From: Alphaproteobacteria bacterium
Lineage (GTDB): Bacteria > Pseudomonadota > Alphaproteobacteria > Micavibrionales > UBA1664
Assembly: GCA_018969935.1 (NCBI GenBank)
Contig: JAGWXJ010000059.1
Span: forward strand, 1 to 10,123
Direction: 5' to 3'
DNA: 10,123 nucleotides
Shown: piece after piece, positions 1 through 6,928 of the stretch
Position numbering within the stretch: the stretch's first letter is position 1
How the letters are laid out: every line of letters starts with the position of its first letter
Made by a program: the position numbers and the translations under genes
The notes under the pieces: generated by a model
Databases searched by the model: none
What the model was told of the DNA's origin: nothing
Seen by the model: the letters and a program-made list of their open reading frames with translations, nothing else

Positions 1-923
1 GTGTCCTCTCCGCCATGTACGCTGATGCCCGCAAACGCGGCGTCACCATCACCATCGACCCGCAAGTCGATACCGCCACCTACGACCGCGACCGCCAGTG
101 CGTGAAAGTTAACCCGCGCCTGACCCAATCCATGGGTGCGCTGGCTGCTGCCCGCGCCATCCGTCAGGCTTGGTTGCACATGAATGGTGCGGCCATCCAC
201 CCCCTTCACTTCGCACCGGAAGAAGCCGTGCTGCTGAACCGCATTCAAGAAGCCGATTGCGCCATCATGGCCATCCGCGCTGCCTGGGAAATGAATCTCT
301 CCGGCGAAAAAGCCGCTTGGGCGCGTATCATCACGCTCTCGGGCTATGATCTGGCTACAGGCTTTGCCCGCGAGGCCATTGCCGATTTCCGCGCCCTCAA
401 CAACGGCCATGCAGGCCACGCCGCATTCGAACGCTGGTTCTTCTCCGGCCGCTGCAAGGATGTTGACCGCAAGCTCATCCAGCAAATGCTGGCCGATAAC
501 CACGGCCTTGTATTTGAAAACCCGCAAGTATCGAAAATGGTCACCAACGACATCATTGCCCGTACGGGCGAGCTGCCGATGGGCAAGAACTACCTTTCAG
601 GCCTTGTGGAAACCATTCTCTCGGACCCCCTGTTTACAGAAGTCCGCGATCGTTCCAACGCCAATTTCCTCTGGTTTATCAAATTCGAGCGCTCGTTCCG
701 CGCAACGGAAGAGGGTTTGGAACGGAATTTGCAAGGTGTACCGCAGATCCCCGCGGGTGCCGCCTCCGGCGCCCCACAAAATCAGGAGTCTGCCGATGCA
801 CCCCGCGCATCCGTCGTTGCGTTTACTGGCGTTACGCGCCAGAACAAGAAGGCAAAATCCCGTAAATCCGGAACTGAAAACGTGGCAACGGTGTATTACA
901 TCGACCACTTTTTGTCTCTTTAG
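1..923 (+). CDS. Hypothetical protein, paralogue of the next gene; probably 5'-truncated by the window edge
   Basis: I do not recognise this protein with certainty. The first ATG is at 15, giving 302 residues, but the frame stays open to the window edge, no ribosome site precedes the ATG, and alignment with the next gene suggests about 30 or more N-terminal residues are missing. So the true start is probably outside. The body (about residues 40-235, counted from the ATG at 15) looks alpha-helical and rich in Ala, Trp and charged residues. The tail (about 240-290) is Pro/Ala/Gly-rich and then basic (KKAKSRK), so likely disordered. No signal peptide or membrane segment is visible. Shared features with the downstream gene are an ARAIRQAW-like helix, an LNRIQEAD segment, and an LSDPLFTEV segment. 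The family may be the DUF6782 putative metallopeptidases, but I see no HExxH motif, so any peptidase activity is doubtful. The gene call is firm; its function is unknown. Confidence 0.75.
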   Translation, partial: VLSAMYADARKRGVTITIDPQVDTATYDRDRQCVKVNPRLTQSMGALAAARAIRQAWLHMNGAAIHPLHFAPEEAVLLNRIQEADCAIMAIRAAWEMNLSGEKAAWARIITLSGYDLATGFAREAIADFRALNNGHAGHAAFERWFFSGRCKDVDRKLIQQMLADNHGLVFENPQVSKMVTNDIIARTGELPMGKNYLSGLVETILSDPLFTEVRDRSNANFLWFIKFERSFRATEEGLERNLQGVPQIPAGAASGAPQNQESADAPRASVVAFTGVTRQNKKAKSRKSGTENVATVYYIDHFLSL

Positions 924-986
924 AATCGCAAAGCAGCCACATTTAGTGTATAAGCTACAACCTCGAATTTAGGGTTATCCCCAGCT

Positions 987-1880
987 ATGTCCCGTATTAT
1001 GCGCCCCGTCATCGATTGCACCGAAAGCCCCGACCTGCTGGCCGGCTGGCCCGTGGAGGCACAGGTCAAAAAATCGGCAACCGCACAGGCCATTTTGGCC
1101 GATCTCGATGCCGACTGGATGATCGAGGAAGCGGATCTCGACGGCAAACCATACGAAATTGATGCCGATAACCGCCTCATCCTTCTTGATACCCGCGGCC
1201 TGACCAAAGCCGCTATCGCCCGCTCCGATTATTTCCGCAACATGCTGGCCATGCAGACCTTCGCAGGCCTGCGTGCCGCATGGCAGGCCGAGCGTGCTTT
1301 CGAGGCCCGCAACATGCACCGCCCCGATTTGTGGCTCTTCATTGGCCGACTGGCCGAGGCCGATATTGCAACCCTTTCAGCCCGCATGGCGTTTGAAGCC
1401 AAGCTGGAAGGGGATGAAACCATCTGGCGCCACGCCATGGGTGATGAAAACGGCGATATCGCACTCATGTATCTCCATGAACTCGAGCGCCGCCCCTTCA
1501 TCGAGAACGATACAGCGGCATTGGCGCTGGCCTTTGCCGAGTGGTTCCGCAAACCCAACCGCGTAACCGCAACCGATTCCGAAACCCTCTCCATGATGGA
1601 CGACATGATAGACAACCTGACCATGAACGGCCGTGGCCGTATGGGCGAGGGGGCTATCCGCTGCCTCACCATCGACCCGCTAACGGGTTCATCCTATCTG
1701 GGCGTATCCGTAGCTGAATTTGCGGGTGACCCCGTCTGGCGCGGTATTGCCGACCCTGTCGTGGAAGCCCATTTCCTGCAGGTTATGGACGATATTGGCA
1801 CCATACGCATGGGGGCCATTGGCATCCGTGATAAAAAACTCGCGGCTCGCCTATTCCCCGAAGCCCTCGTAAAGGCTTAA
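987..1880 (+). CDS. Hypothetical protein, second tandem paralogue (DUF6782-like?)
   Basis: A 297-residue protein of unknown function. The ATG at 987 is preceded by AGGG at 971-974, a rather distant ribosome site; an ATG at 999 is a possible alternative. It resembles the upstream protein: residues 92-99 (FAGLRAAW) match ARAIRQAW there, 119-126 (IGRLAEAD) match LNRIQEAD, WF at 186-187 matches WFFSGR, and the FAGDPVWRGIADP region (245-257) matches LSDPLFTEVRD. Order and spacing are preserved, which supports an ancient duplication. It lacks the basic disordered tail of its neighbour. The sequence is acidic, apparently soluble, with no signal peptide. No HExxH or other catalytic motif is evident, so a structural, regulatory or degenerate-peptidase role is equally possible. 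A strong terminator hairpin starts 3 nt after its stop codon, so the two paralogues probably end one transcription unit. Confidence 0.8.
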   Translation: MSRIMRPVIDCTESPDLLAGWPVEAQVKKSATAQAILADLDADWMIEEADLDGKPYEIDADNRLILLDTRGLTKAAIARSDYFRNMLAMQTFAGLRAAWQAERAFEARNMHRPDLWLFIGRLAEADIATLSARMAFEAKLEGDETIWRHAMGDENGDIALMYLHELERRPFIENDTAALALAFAEWFRKPNRVTATDSETLSMMDDMIDNLTMNGRGRMGEGAIRCLTIDPLTGSSYLGVSVAEFAGDPVWRGIADPVVEAHFLQVMDDIGTIRMGAIGIRDKKLAARLFPEALVKA

Positions 1881-1883
1881 TAT

Positions 1884-1909
1884 AAGCGCCCATGGAAGGG
1901 CGCTTTTTT
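1884..1909 (+). terminator. Rho-independent terminator overlapping the ppsR start codon
   Basis: AAGCGCCC at 1884-1891 pairs perfectly with GGGCGCTT at 1898-1905, giving an 8-bp stem with six G-C pairs and a six-base loop (ATGGAA). Six consecutive T residues (1904-1909) close the structure, the last stem bases being part of the T run. This is the classic form of an intrinsic terminator for + strand transcription and lies 3 nt after the stop of the preceding hypothetical gene. On the opposite strand there is no T tract after the stem, so it should act one way only. Oddly, the loop contains the ATG of ppsR, so the same RNA would terminate upstream transcription and hold the ppsR start codon. 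Structure is seen directly; activity is inferred. Confidence 0.75.
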
Positions 1910-2731
1910 CTCCACCTTGTTTCAGATGCTACGGGCACAACGCTGCACGGCGTTGCGCGCGCATGTCTGGCGCAGTTCGAAGTGGCGGCCCCCATCGAAA
2001 AATTCTGGAATTTCATCCGCACTGAAGAACAGCTGGAACAAGTCATCGAAGGCATCGCCGAAGCACCCGGGCCCGTATTGTTCACGCTCGTGGAAAAGGA
2101 TTTGCGCCGCAAACTGCGCGATGCATGCACCAAATTGCAGGTACCCGCCGTGCCGGTGCTTGACCCCGTGCTCCGTGGCCTCTCGGTCTACTTGGGGCAA
2201 GCCACAAAGGATAAACCGGGCGGGCAATACGAGCTCAATGCAGCCTACTTTGAACGTATCGACGCGGTTGATTTCGCCATCCACCACGATGACGGCCAAC
2301 ACCTCGAAACGATTGATGATGCGGAGGTGATTTTGGTCGGCGCCTCCCGCACATCCAAAACACCAACATGCTTTTATCTGGCCAACCGCGGCATCAAGGC
2401 CGCGAACATACCGCTGGTTCCTGGCGTACCCGTCCCGCCCGAGGCTTTTGAACACAAGGGTCCGCTTTATGTCGGCCTTGTAGAAACACCGGAAAGGCTG
2501 GTCGAATTGCGCCGCAACCGCCTCAAAAGCGGCGAAACGCTGGACGCCAAGGTATCCGATAGCAAGTATCTGGCCCTCGATGCAGTCGAGGATGAAATTC
2601 GCAAGGCCCGCAAACTGTTTTCAACCCACGGCTGGCCTGTCATTGATGTCACGCGCCGTTCGGTCGAGGAAACATCAGCCGAAATCATGATTCTCTTCAA
2701 CCGCCATCATCCTGAAAGAATGCTCATATGA
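1892..2731 (+). CDS. ppsR: PpsR/PDRP: pyruvate phosphate dikinase / PEP synthase regulatory protein (DUF299)
   Basis: Cytoplasmic bifunctional regulator of 279 residues, the usual family size. The family phosphorylates a threonine of pyruvate phosphate dikinase or PEP synthase using ADP, inactivating it, and removes the phosphate by phosphorolysis, so it sets PEP production. Evidence: the N-terminal family signature FLHLVSDATGTTL (residues 6-18) and the P-loop GASRTSKT (150-157) followed by PTCFYLANRG. Whether the target here is dikinase or synthase cannot be told. ATG 1892 is the only usable start: an in-frame stop lies at 1883-1885, the next in-frame ATG is near the C-terminus, and the conserved block begins at residue 6. 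That ATG lies in the loop of a terminator-like hairpin, and the nearest purine tract (AAAGG, 1871-1875) is 16 nt away. The gene overlaps aroE by ATGA, implying translational coupling. Confidence 0.95.
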   Translation: MEGRFFLHLVSDATGTTLHGVARACLAQFEVAAPIEKFWNFIRTEEQLEQVIEGIAEAPGPVLFTLVEKDLRRKLRDACTKLQVPAVPVLDPVLRGLSVYLGQATKDKPGGQYELNAAYFERIDAVDFAIHHDDGQHLETIDDAEVILVGASRTSKTPTCFYLANRGIKAANIPLVPGVPVPPEAFEHKGPLYVGLVETPERLVELRRNRLKSGETLDAKVSDSKYLALDAVEDEIRKARKLFSTHGWPVIDVTRRSVEETSAEIMILFNRHHPERMLI

Positions 2732-3543
2732 AAGCGGGCGTCATAGGCTGGCCCATCAGCCACAGCAAATCACCCCTTATCCACGGCTACTGGCTGGAAA
2801 AATTTGGCCTGTCTGCAACCTACGAGGCTATCGCAATAGCCCCCGAAAACCTGAAGGCCGATATTGAAAGACTGGTGAAGGCCGGCTACTGCGGCTTCAA
2901 CGTAACAGTGCCGCATAAACAGGCCATCATGCCGCTGCTTGATTACATCCGCGCCGATGCCGAACGGATTGGCGCAGTAAACACAGTCGTCATAAACCCC
3001 GATGGCACACTGGAAGGCCGCAATACCGATGCCTTCGGCTTCATCGAAAATCTGCGGGAAGGGGCCCCGAAGCACGATTTCAAAAAAGCACCCGCAGTTG
3101 TGCTTGGGGCAGGGGGCGCAGCCCGCGCTGTTGTTTATGCGCTGGCCGAGGCAGGCGCACCGCAAATCCGCATCGCCAACCGCACCCTCGTCCGCGCGCG
3201 TGAATTGGCATCCGCCTTCAAAAACTGTGTCGCCGTTGATTGGGAGGCTTTGCCCGAAGCCATGGAAGGCGCGGGCCTTCTGGTCAATACCACAAGCCTC
3301 GGCATGAAGGGCCAGCCCCCGCTGGAAGTCACGCTCAACACATTGCCTTTAAGCGCACTGGTCCACGATATTGTGTATGCACCCCTGCAAACGGAATTGC
3401 TGCAATCGGCAAAACAGCGCGGGCATACCACGGTGACAGGTATCGGCATGCTGCTGCATCAGGCACGCCCAGCCTTCCACGCGTGGTTTGGTGTGATGCC
3501 GGATGTCGATGAAGCACTCCGCGCAAAGGTGCTGGCCGCATGA
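2728..3543 (+). CDS. aroE: Shikimate 5-dehydrogenase
   Basis: Reduces 3-dehydroshikimate to shikimate with NADPH in the aromatic amino acid pathway, in the cytoplasm. It has 271 residues, typical for AroE. The N-terminal substrate domain carries SHSKSP (11-16), NVTVPHK (58-64, with catalytic Lys64), GAVNT (82-86) and NTD (99-101, with catalytic Asp101). The C-terminal nucleotide-binding domain carries the glycine loop GAGGAARA (127-134), the NRT motif (151-153) typical of NADP-preferring enzymes, NTTSLGM (187-193), VYAPLQT (216-222) and GIGMLLHQ (238-245). All key residues are present, so the enzyme should be active. The start overlaps the ppsR stop (ATGA at 2728-2731) and its own stop overlaps the coaE start in the same way. 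In many relatives maf lies between ppsR and aroE; here it is absent. Confidence 0.96.
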   Translation: MKAGVIGWPISHSKSPLIHGYWLEKFGLSATYEAIAIAPENLKADIERLVKAGYCGFNVTVPHKQAIMPLLDYIRADAERIGAVNTVVINPDGTLEGRNTDAFGFIENLREGAPKHDFKKAPAVVLGAGGAARAVVYALAEAGAPQIRIANRTLVRARELASAFKNCVAVDWEALPEAMEGAGLLVNTTSLGMKGQPPLEVTLNTLPLSALVHDIVYAPLQTELLQSAKQRGHTTVTGIGMLLHQARPAFHAWFGVMPDVDEALRAKVLAA

Positions 3544-4199
3544 TAGTCGTAGGCCTTACAGGCTCCATTGGTATGGGCAAATCGGTTATGGCGCGGCAAT
3601 TCCGCCGCTTGCGTGTGCCCGTCCATGAATCCGATGCAGCCGTGCATAAATTGCTGCGCAAGGGTGGTGCCGCGGTAAAAGCGGTTGCAAAAGCATTCCC
3701 ACAAACGCTGGTTAACGGTGCTATAGACCGCAAAAAACTCGGTCAGATTGTCTTTGCTGATGACGCAGCCCGCAAAAAACTCGAAAAAATTTTGCACCCG
3801 CTGGTGCGCGCCGATTCTTCAAGATTCCTGAAGTTGTGCCGCGCCCAAGGGCACAAAATGGCGGTTCTTGATATACCGCTGCTTTTTGAAACCCATCAGG
3901 AATGGCGCTTTGACCACATTCTTTGTGTGACAGCGCCACATTTTGTCCAAAAACGGCGGGTACTTTCAAGGAAGGGTATGACCGAATCGCGTTTTCAGGC
4001 GGTGCTGGCCCTCCAGCTTCCCGATGCGCTTAAACAGCGCAAAAGCGATACGGTCGTAAACACGGCACGCGGGCTGCGCCACAGCTACGCCGCCGCTAAA
4101 AAATTGAAGAAACGGCTGCTAAAGGGTTTAATTGTTCCAGATGGACAAAAACGCGACAAAAACAAAAAAAGTCTGGGCAATCATGCACGTCACCCATGA
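3540..4199 (+). CDS. coaE: Dephospho-CoA kinase
   Basis: Catalyses the last step of coenzyme A synthesis, ATP-dependent phosphorylation of the 3'-hydroxyl of dephospho-CoA. It has 219 residues, slightly longer than the usual 195-205. The P-loop is GSIGMGKS (8-15), Asp32 in the ESDAAVH segment matches the catalytic base of the family, LHPLVR is at 85-90 and LDIPLLFE at 110-117. The lid region near 140-175 (KRRVLSRKGMTESRF and QLPDALKQRKSD) is recognisable. The last 20 or so residues are lysine-rich and have no counterpart I recognise; their coding stretch overlaps the following glutamine amidotransferase gene by 59-68 nt in another frame and includes an A7 run at 4164-4170. The start overlaps the aroE stop (ATGA), so the two are probably translationally coupled. 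Confidence 0.95.
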   Translation: MIVVGLTGSIGMGKSVMARQFRRLRVPVHESDAAVHKLLRKGGAAVKAVAKAFPQTLVNGAIDRKKLGQIVFADDAARKKLEKILHPLVRADSSRFLKLCRAQGHKMAVLDIPLLFETHQEWRFDHILCVTAPHFVQKRRVLSRKGMTESRFQAVLALQLPDALKQRKSDTVVNTARGLRHSYAAAKKLKKRLLKGLIVPDGQKRDKNKKSLGNHARHP

Positions 4200-4920
4200 G
4201 GACATGGGCTCGTTCGAATTTTTTCTCCGCGCATTTGGTATCCGCCCCGTCCCGTTCCTCGCCCGTGAAACCGATATCGCGTCCCTCGACCCGGCCGAGG
4301 CCGATCTGGTTCTCATCCTCGGCGGCCCCATGGGCGTTTACGAGGCCGATACGTTTGCACACCTCCACCATGAAATCCGTTTTGCGGAACGCCGTATTGC
4401 AGCAGGCAAACCCACGCTGGGCATCTGCCTCGGTTCCCAAATCATCGCAAAGGCGCTTGGCGCCAATGTTTATAAAGGCCCACGCGGCAAGGAAGTGGGC
4501 TGGTTTGATGTAAAAGTGACGGAGGAAGGGCAGCACACCCCCGTCCGCTACTTCGACAAATCATCAGGCCCTGTCATGCAATGGCACGGCGACACCTTTG
4601 ACCTGCCTGCGGGTGCCAAACGCCTAGTAACATCCGACAAATACGAAAATCAGGGGTTCAGCTTCGAGGATAATACCTTAGCCCTCCAGTTCCACCCCGA
4701 GGTGACGGAGCTGAAACTGGAACGCTGGTACGCCTCAGGCAAATGCGACATGAACGAGTGCAGCACCTGCCCCGATACCATCCGCGCCGATGCGCACAAA
4801 TACGGCGACACGCTGCGCCAGCGCAACCGCCTGTTCTTTACGGAGTGGCTATCGCAGGTCACCCCTCACCTGACCGACAAGCACCCCCGCCTCGAAAACG
4901 CGGATCTGGTTGACGCCTGA
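4141..4920 (+). CDS. Class I glutamine amidotransferase (GMP synthase-like, COG0518 type)
   Basis: A stand-alone glutaminase-type protein of 259 residues from the ATG at 4141. The triad of class I (GATase1) enzymes is visible: nucleophile Cys96 in GICLGSQI, and His185 with Glu187 in QFHPEV. LILGGPMGVYE (58-68) and MQWHGDTFDLP (146-156) are further hallmarks. No synthetase domain is attached, so the acceptor substrate is unknown; relatives are annotated as GMP synthase-like or gamma-glutamyl hydrolase-like proteins. The start is uncertain. A TTG at 4132 has a purine tract (AAAGGG, 4121-4126) at good spacing and would add three residues; the ATG at 4141 is farther from it. Both overlap the coaE end by 59-68 nt. 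A cysteine cluster of the form CxxxxCxxC (about 202-210) follows the last triad residue and is unusual. Its placement between coaE and dnaQ is not the common alphaproteobacterial order. Confidence 0.88.
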   Translation: MDKNATKTKKVWAIMHVTHEDMGSFEFFLRAFGIRPVPFLARETDIASLDPAEADLVLILGGPMGVYEADTFAHLHHEIRFAERRIAAGKPTLGICLGSQIIAKALGANVYKGPRGKEVGWFDVKVTEEGQHTPVRYFDKSSGPVMQWHGDTFDLPAGAKRLVTSDKYENQGFSFEDNTLALQFHPEVTELKLERWYASGKCDMNECSTCPDTIRADAHKYGDTLRQRNRLFFTEWLSQVTPHLTDKHPRLENADLVDA

Positions 4921-4944
4921 CCCGCCCCCGCGCATAACTAACAC

Positions 4945-5640
4945 ATGCGCGAAATTGTACTGGATACCGAAACCACGGGTATGGACCCCGCCAAGGGGGA
5001 TCGCATTGTCGAAATCGGCTGTGTGGAACTTGAAAACCATGTGGCTACAGGGCGCACCCTGCACCTCTACTTGAACCCCGAGCGCGATGTACCAGCCGAG
5101 GCCGTTGCCGTGCACGGCCTGACAGCCGAGTTTTTGTCAAAACACCCCACCTTCGCGGAGGTGGTTGATAAATTCGTCGATTTTATCGGCGAGGATATGC
5201 TCATCATCCACAACGCCGAATTCGACGTGAAGTTTCTGAATGCCGAACTGAAAACCCTCGGCTTCCCGTCCATCCAGCCGCGTCGTGTCACCGATACGCT
5301 GATGATAGCGCGCCGTAAATTCCCTGGCTCCCCCGCCTCGCTCGATGCGCTTTGCCGCCGCTACAACATCGATTTATCGGGCCGTACACTGCACGGCGCC
5401 CTGCTGGATTCCCAGTTGCTGGCCGAAGTTTATCTGGAGCTTCTTGGCGGCCGCCAGACGGGCCTGAGCCTCGATACGCCCGCCCTCAAGGCCGTACTGC
5501 CTGAAATCGGCATAACCCAATCATCAGGCCCGAAACAGGCCCGCGCACCGCGTACATTCGAAGTACCTGCCGACGAGTTATCGGCCCATCAGGCGATGGT
5601 CGACAAAATCAAGGACGCAATCTGGAAGAAGCTGGCCTGA
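4945..5640 (+). CDS. dnaQ: DNA polymerase III epsilon subunit (3'-5' proofreading exonuclease)
   Basis: The proofreading exonuclease of the replicative polymerase core, acting with the alpha and theta-like subunits. It has 231 residues, normal for the family. All five DEDDh residues are present: Asp7 and Glu9 in LDTETTG (6-12), Asp94 in HNAEFDVKFLN (89-99), and His150 with Asp155 in LHGALLDSQLLAEVY. The exonuclease domain spans about residues 2-170. The C-terminal part (about 175-231), which in this family contacts the polymerase alpha subunit and clamp, is more variable, with a Pro/Ala-rich linker and a helical end. No good ribosome site lies in the 24-nt GC-rich gap after the glutamine amidotransferase gene (4921-4944), so translation may rely on coupling or a weak leader. 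It converges with secB, the stops lying only 4 nt apart. Confidence 0.95.
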   Translation: MREIVLDTETTGMDPAKGDRIVEIGCVELENHVATGRTLHLYLNPERDVPAEAVAVHGLTAEFLSKHPTFAEVVDKFVDFIGEDMLIIHNAEFDVKFLNAELKTLGFPSIQPRRVTDTLMIARRKFPGSPASLDALCRRYNIDLSGRTLHGALLDSQLLAEVYLELLGGRQTGLSLDTPALKAVLPEIGITQSSGPKQARAPRTFEVPADELSAHQAMVDKIKDAIWKKLA

Positions 5641-5644
5641 TAAA

Positions 5645-6154
5645 TCAAGCGGCGCTTGCGTTGGCGGCTTTCACCTGCGCCAGATACTGCTCGCGGTACA
5701 TGCCTTCAAAATCGACAGGGTTCAGCAGCATGGGCGGGTAACCGGCCTGTGATGTCACCTCGGCCAGAATTTGGCGCGCAAACGGGAAAGCCAGTTTGGG
5801 GATTTCGATCATCAGAATAGGGTGGTGGTGCTGGTCGGGCACATCCTTGGCAATCGAACAGGCAACCGCGTAATCAAGCTCAACCAGGAACACGGCTTTG
5901 TCGCCGCGCATGGCCGAAGCCTCGATATGCAGCAAAACCTCGTAGGCCGTATTGCCGTTGGGCATGGCGTCCAGCTTGCGGGCATCCATCGTGACATTCA
6001 CGTTGGTGGTGGGCACCGGCTGGCCGGGCAACAGGCTTTGTGGCGCGTTGGGGTTTTCAAACGACAAATCCTTTATATATTGTGCATGGACAGCCAAGGG
6101 CACCATACGGGGCGTGGCTTGGATTGTGTCGGAGGCTTGGTTTTGCTCGGTCAT
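5645..6154 (-). CDS. secB: Protein-export chaperone SecB
   Basis: Cytosolic tetrameric chaperone that keeps preproteins unfolded and delivers them to SecA for export. It has 169 residues, within the alphaproteobacterial range. The family signature QYIKDLSFENPNAP is at 25-38; TNVNVTMDA and YEVLLHIEASA follow as the alternating strands of the SecB fold, then the FPFARQILAEVTSQAGYPPMLL core helix region, and the typical PVDFEGMYREQ end at about 146-156. A Gln-rich short N-terminus and an Ala-rich tail are usual. The initiating ATG is the natural start, although no clear Shine-Dalgarno sequence lies upstream. It faces away from the TimA-like gene across a 72-nt gap and converges on dnaQ; this dnaQ-secB-timA order is typical of Alphaproteobacteria and supports all three calls. 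Confidence 0.95.
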   Translation of the reverse strand: MTEQNQASDTIQATPRMVPLAVHAQYIKDLSFENPNAPQSLLPGQPVPTTNVNVTMDARKLDAMPNGNTAYEVLLHIEASAMRGDKAVFLVELDYAVACSIAKDVPDQHHHPILMIEIPKLAFPFARQILAEVTSQAGYPPMLLNPVDFEGMYREQYLAQVKAANASAA

Positions 6155-6226
6155 GGTTCGATTTTGCTTCGTTTTTGATGAAGGTATGGATTAGCATGCC
6201 CCACAGGGCAGAACAAGGATAGCATT
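6155..6226. promoter_or_regulatory. Divergent intergenic region between secB and the timA-like gene
   Basis: This 72-nt gap must hold promoters for both neighbours. For the timA-like gene a good ribosome site, AAGGA at 6215-6219, lies 7 nt before its ATG. A weak minus-strand promoter candidate for secB is TTGTTC (6216-6211) and TAATCC (6193-6188), 17 nt apart; it matches the consensus poorly. A small GCCC/GGGC inverted repeat sits at about 6198-6209. The promoter assignment is tentative; only the ribosome site is clear. Confidence 0.35.
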
Positions 6227-6928
6227 ATGGAAGCCGCAGGCATCCCGACAGACATAATTATTTACGCCGTCATAGCATGTGTATTGGTTGTATGGCTGGG
6301 CCGCGTGCTGGGCACACGCAGCGGCTCCGAGCGCCAGCGCCCCAACCCCTTTACCCTGCCGCCCGCGGGTACGCAAACCCAAGGCACTGAAAACGTTGTA
6401 AAATTACCCGCACCTAAAACCGGCTCTGCGGGTACGGATGCGGGCCTCGTCCAGATCGCGCTGGCTGACCGCAGTTTTGACCCCAACCGTTTTGTTGAAA
6501 ACGCCAAGGAAGCTTTTGCGATTGTCGTCGGCGCCTTCGCTGATGGTGACCGCAAGACCCTGCAGGATTTGCTATCGCCCGAAGTCTACAAAAGCTTCGA
6601 TGCCGCAATAAAACAGCGCGAGGCCGCAGGCAAAAAAGTTGTGACCGAGGTCCATGCCGTCCGCATGGCAGATATCATCGATGCCCAGTTGATAGGCAAC
6701 AAAGCCAGCGTAACCTTACGCTTCAAGGCCGATGAAACCTACGTTGAAACCGATAAGGACGGCAAAACCGTTGCAGGCCACCCCGACCGTGTCGTCACCA
6801 TGACGGATGTCTGGGTCTTTGCCCGTGATGTCAAATCCAATGACCCGCGCTGGTTCGTCGTCGAAACCCGCGATGACGTCAAGGAAACCGAAGGCCGCAA
6901 ACTACCCGAGTCAGGTATCAACGTTTAA
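6227..6928 (+). CDS. timA: Tim44/TimA-family putative membrane adaptor protein
   Basis: A 233-residue inner-membrane-anchored protein. Residues about 9-26 (IIIYAVIACVLVVWL region) form one transmembrane helix at the N-terminus, followed by basic residues and a Pro/Gly/Thr-rich linker (30-70). From about 80 to 228 lies the Tim44-like domain: DPNRFVENAKEAFAIV, then ADGDRKTLQDLLSPEVYKSFDAAI (105-128), and beta strands ending in DPRWFVVETRDD. In mitochondria Tim44 tethers import motors; bacterial TimA-like proteins are membrane proteins whose partner and role are less settled, so only an adaptor function is inferred. The start is supported by AAGGA at 6215-6219. Its location beside secB is the expected alphaproteobacterial position. 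The TAA stop overlaps, on the opposite strand, the stop of the HIT gene through a shared TTAA at 6925-6928. An mltA gene, often next, is not here. Confidence 0.88.
   Translation: MEAAGIPTDIIIYAVIACVLVVWLGRVLGTRSGSERQRPNPFTLPPAGTQTQGTENVVKLPAPKTGSAGTDAGLVQIALADRSFDPNRFVENAKEAFAIVVGAFADGDRKTLQDLLSPEVYKSFDAAIKQREAAGKKVVTEVHAVRMADIIDAQLIGNKASVTLRFKADETYVETDKDGKTVAGHPDRVVTMTDVWVFARDVKSNDPRWFVVETRDDVKETEGRKLPESGINV

Noticed and set aside
925..954. Possible -10 box TATAAG at 949-954 before the second unknown gene
   Set aside because: No acceptable -35 element at 16-18 nt spacing, so I did not list it as a promoter.
346..972. Open reading frame of 208 residues on the + strand within the first gene
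   Set aside because: Low-complexity Ser/Pro/Arg composition typical of an out-of-frame shadow, and it overlaps a better supported frame.
4561..5531. Short repeated string TCATCAGGCCC at about 4561 and 5521
   Set aside because: Only 11 bases, within two coding regions, consistent with similar codon use and not a structured repeat.
5771..6178. Plus-strand open frame opposite secB
   Set aside because: It runs antisense to clearly recognised SecB and has no ribosome site or family motif.
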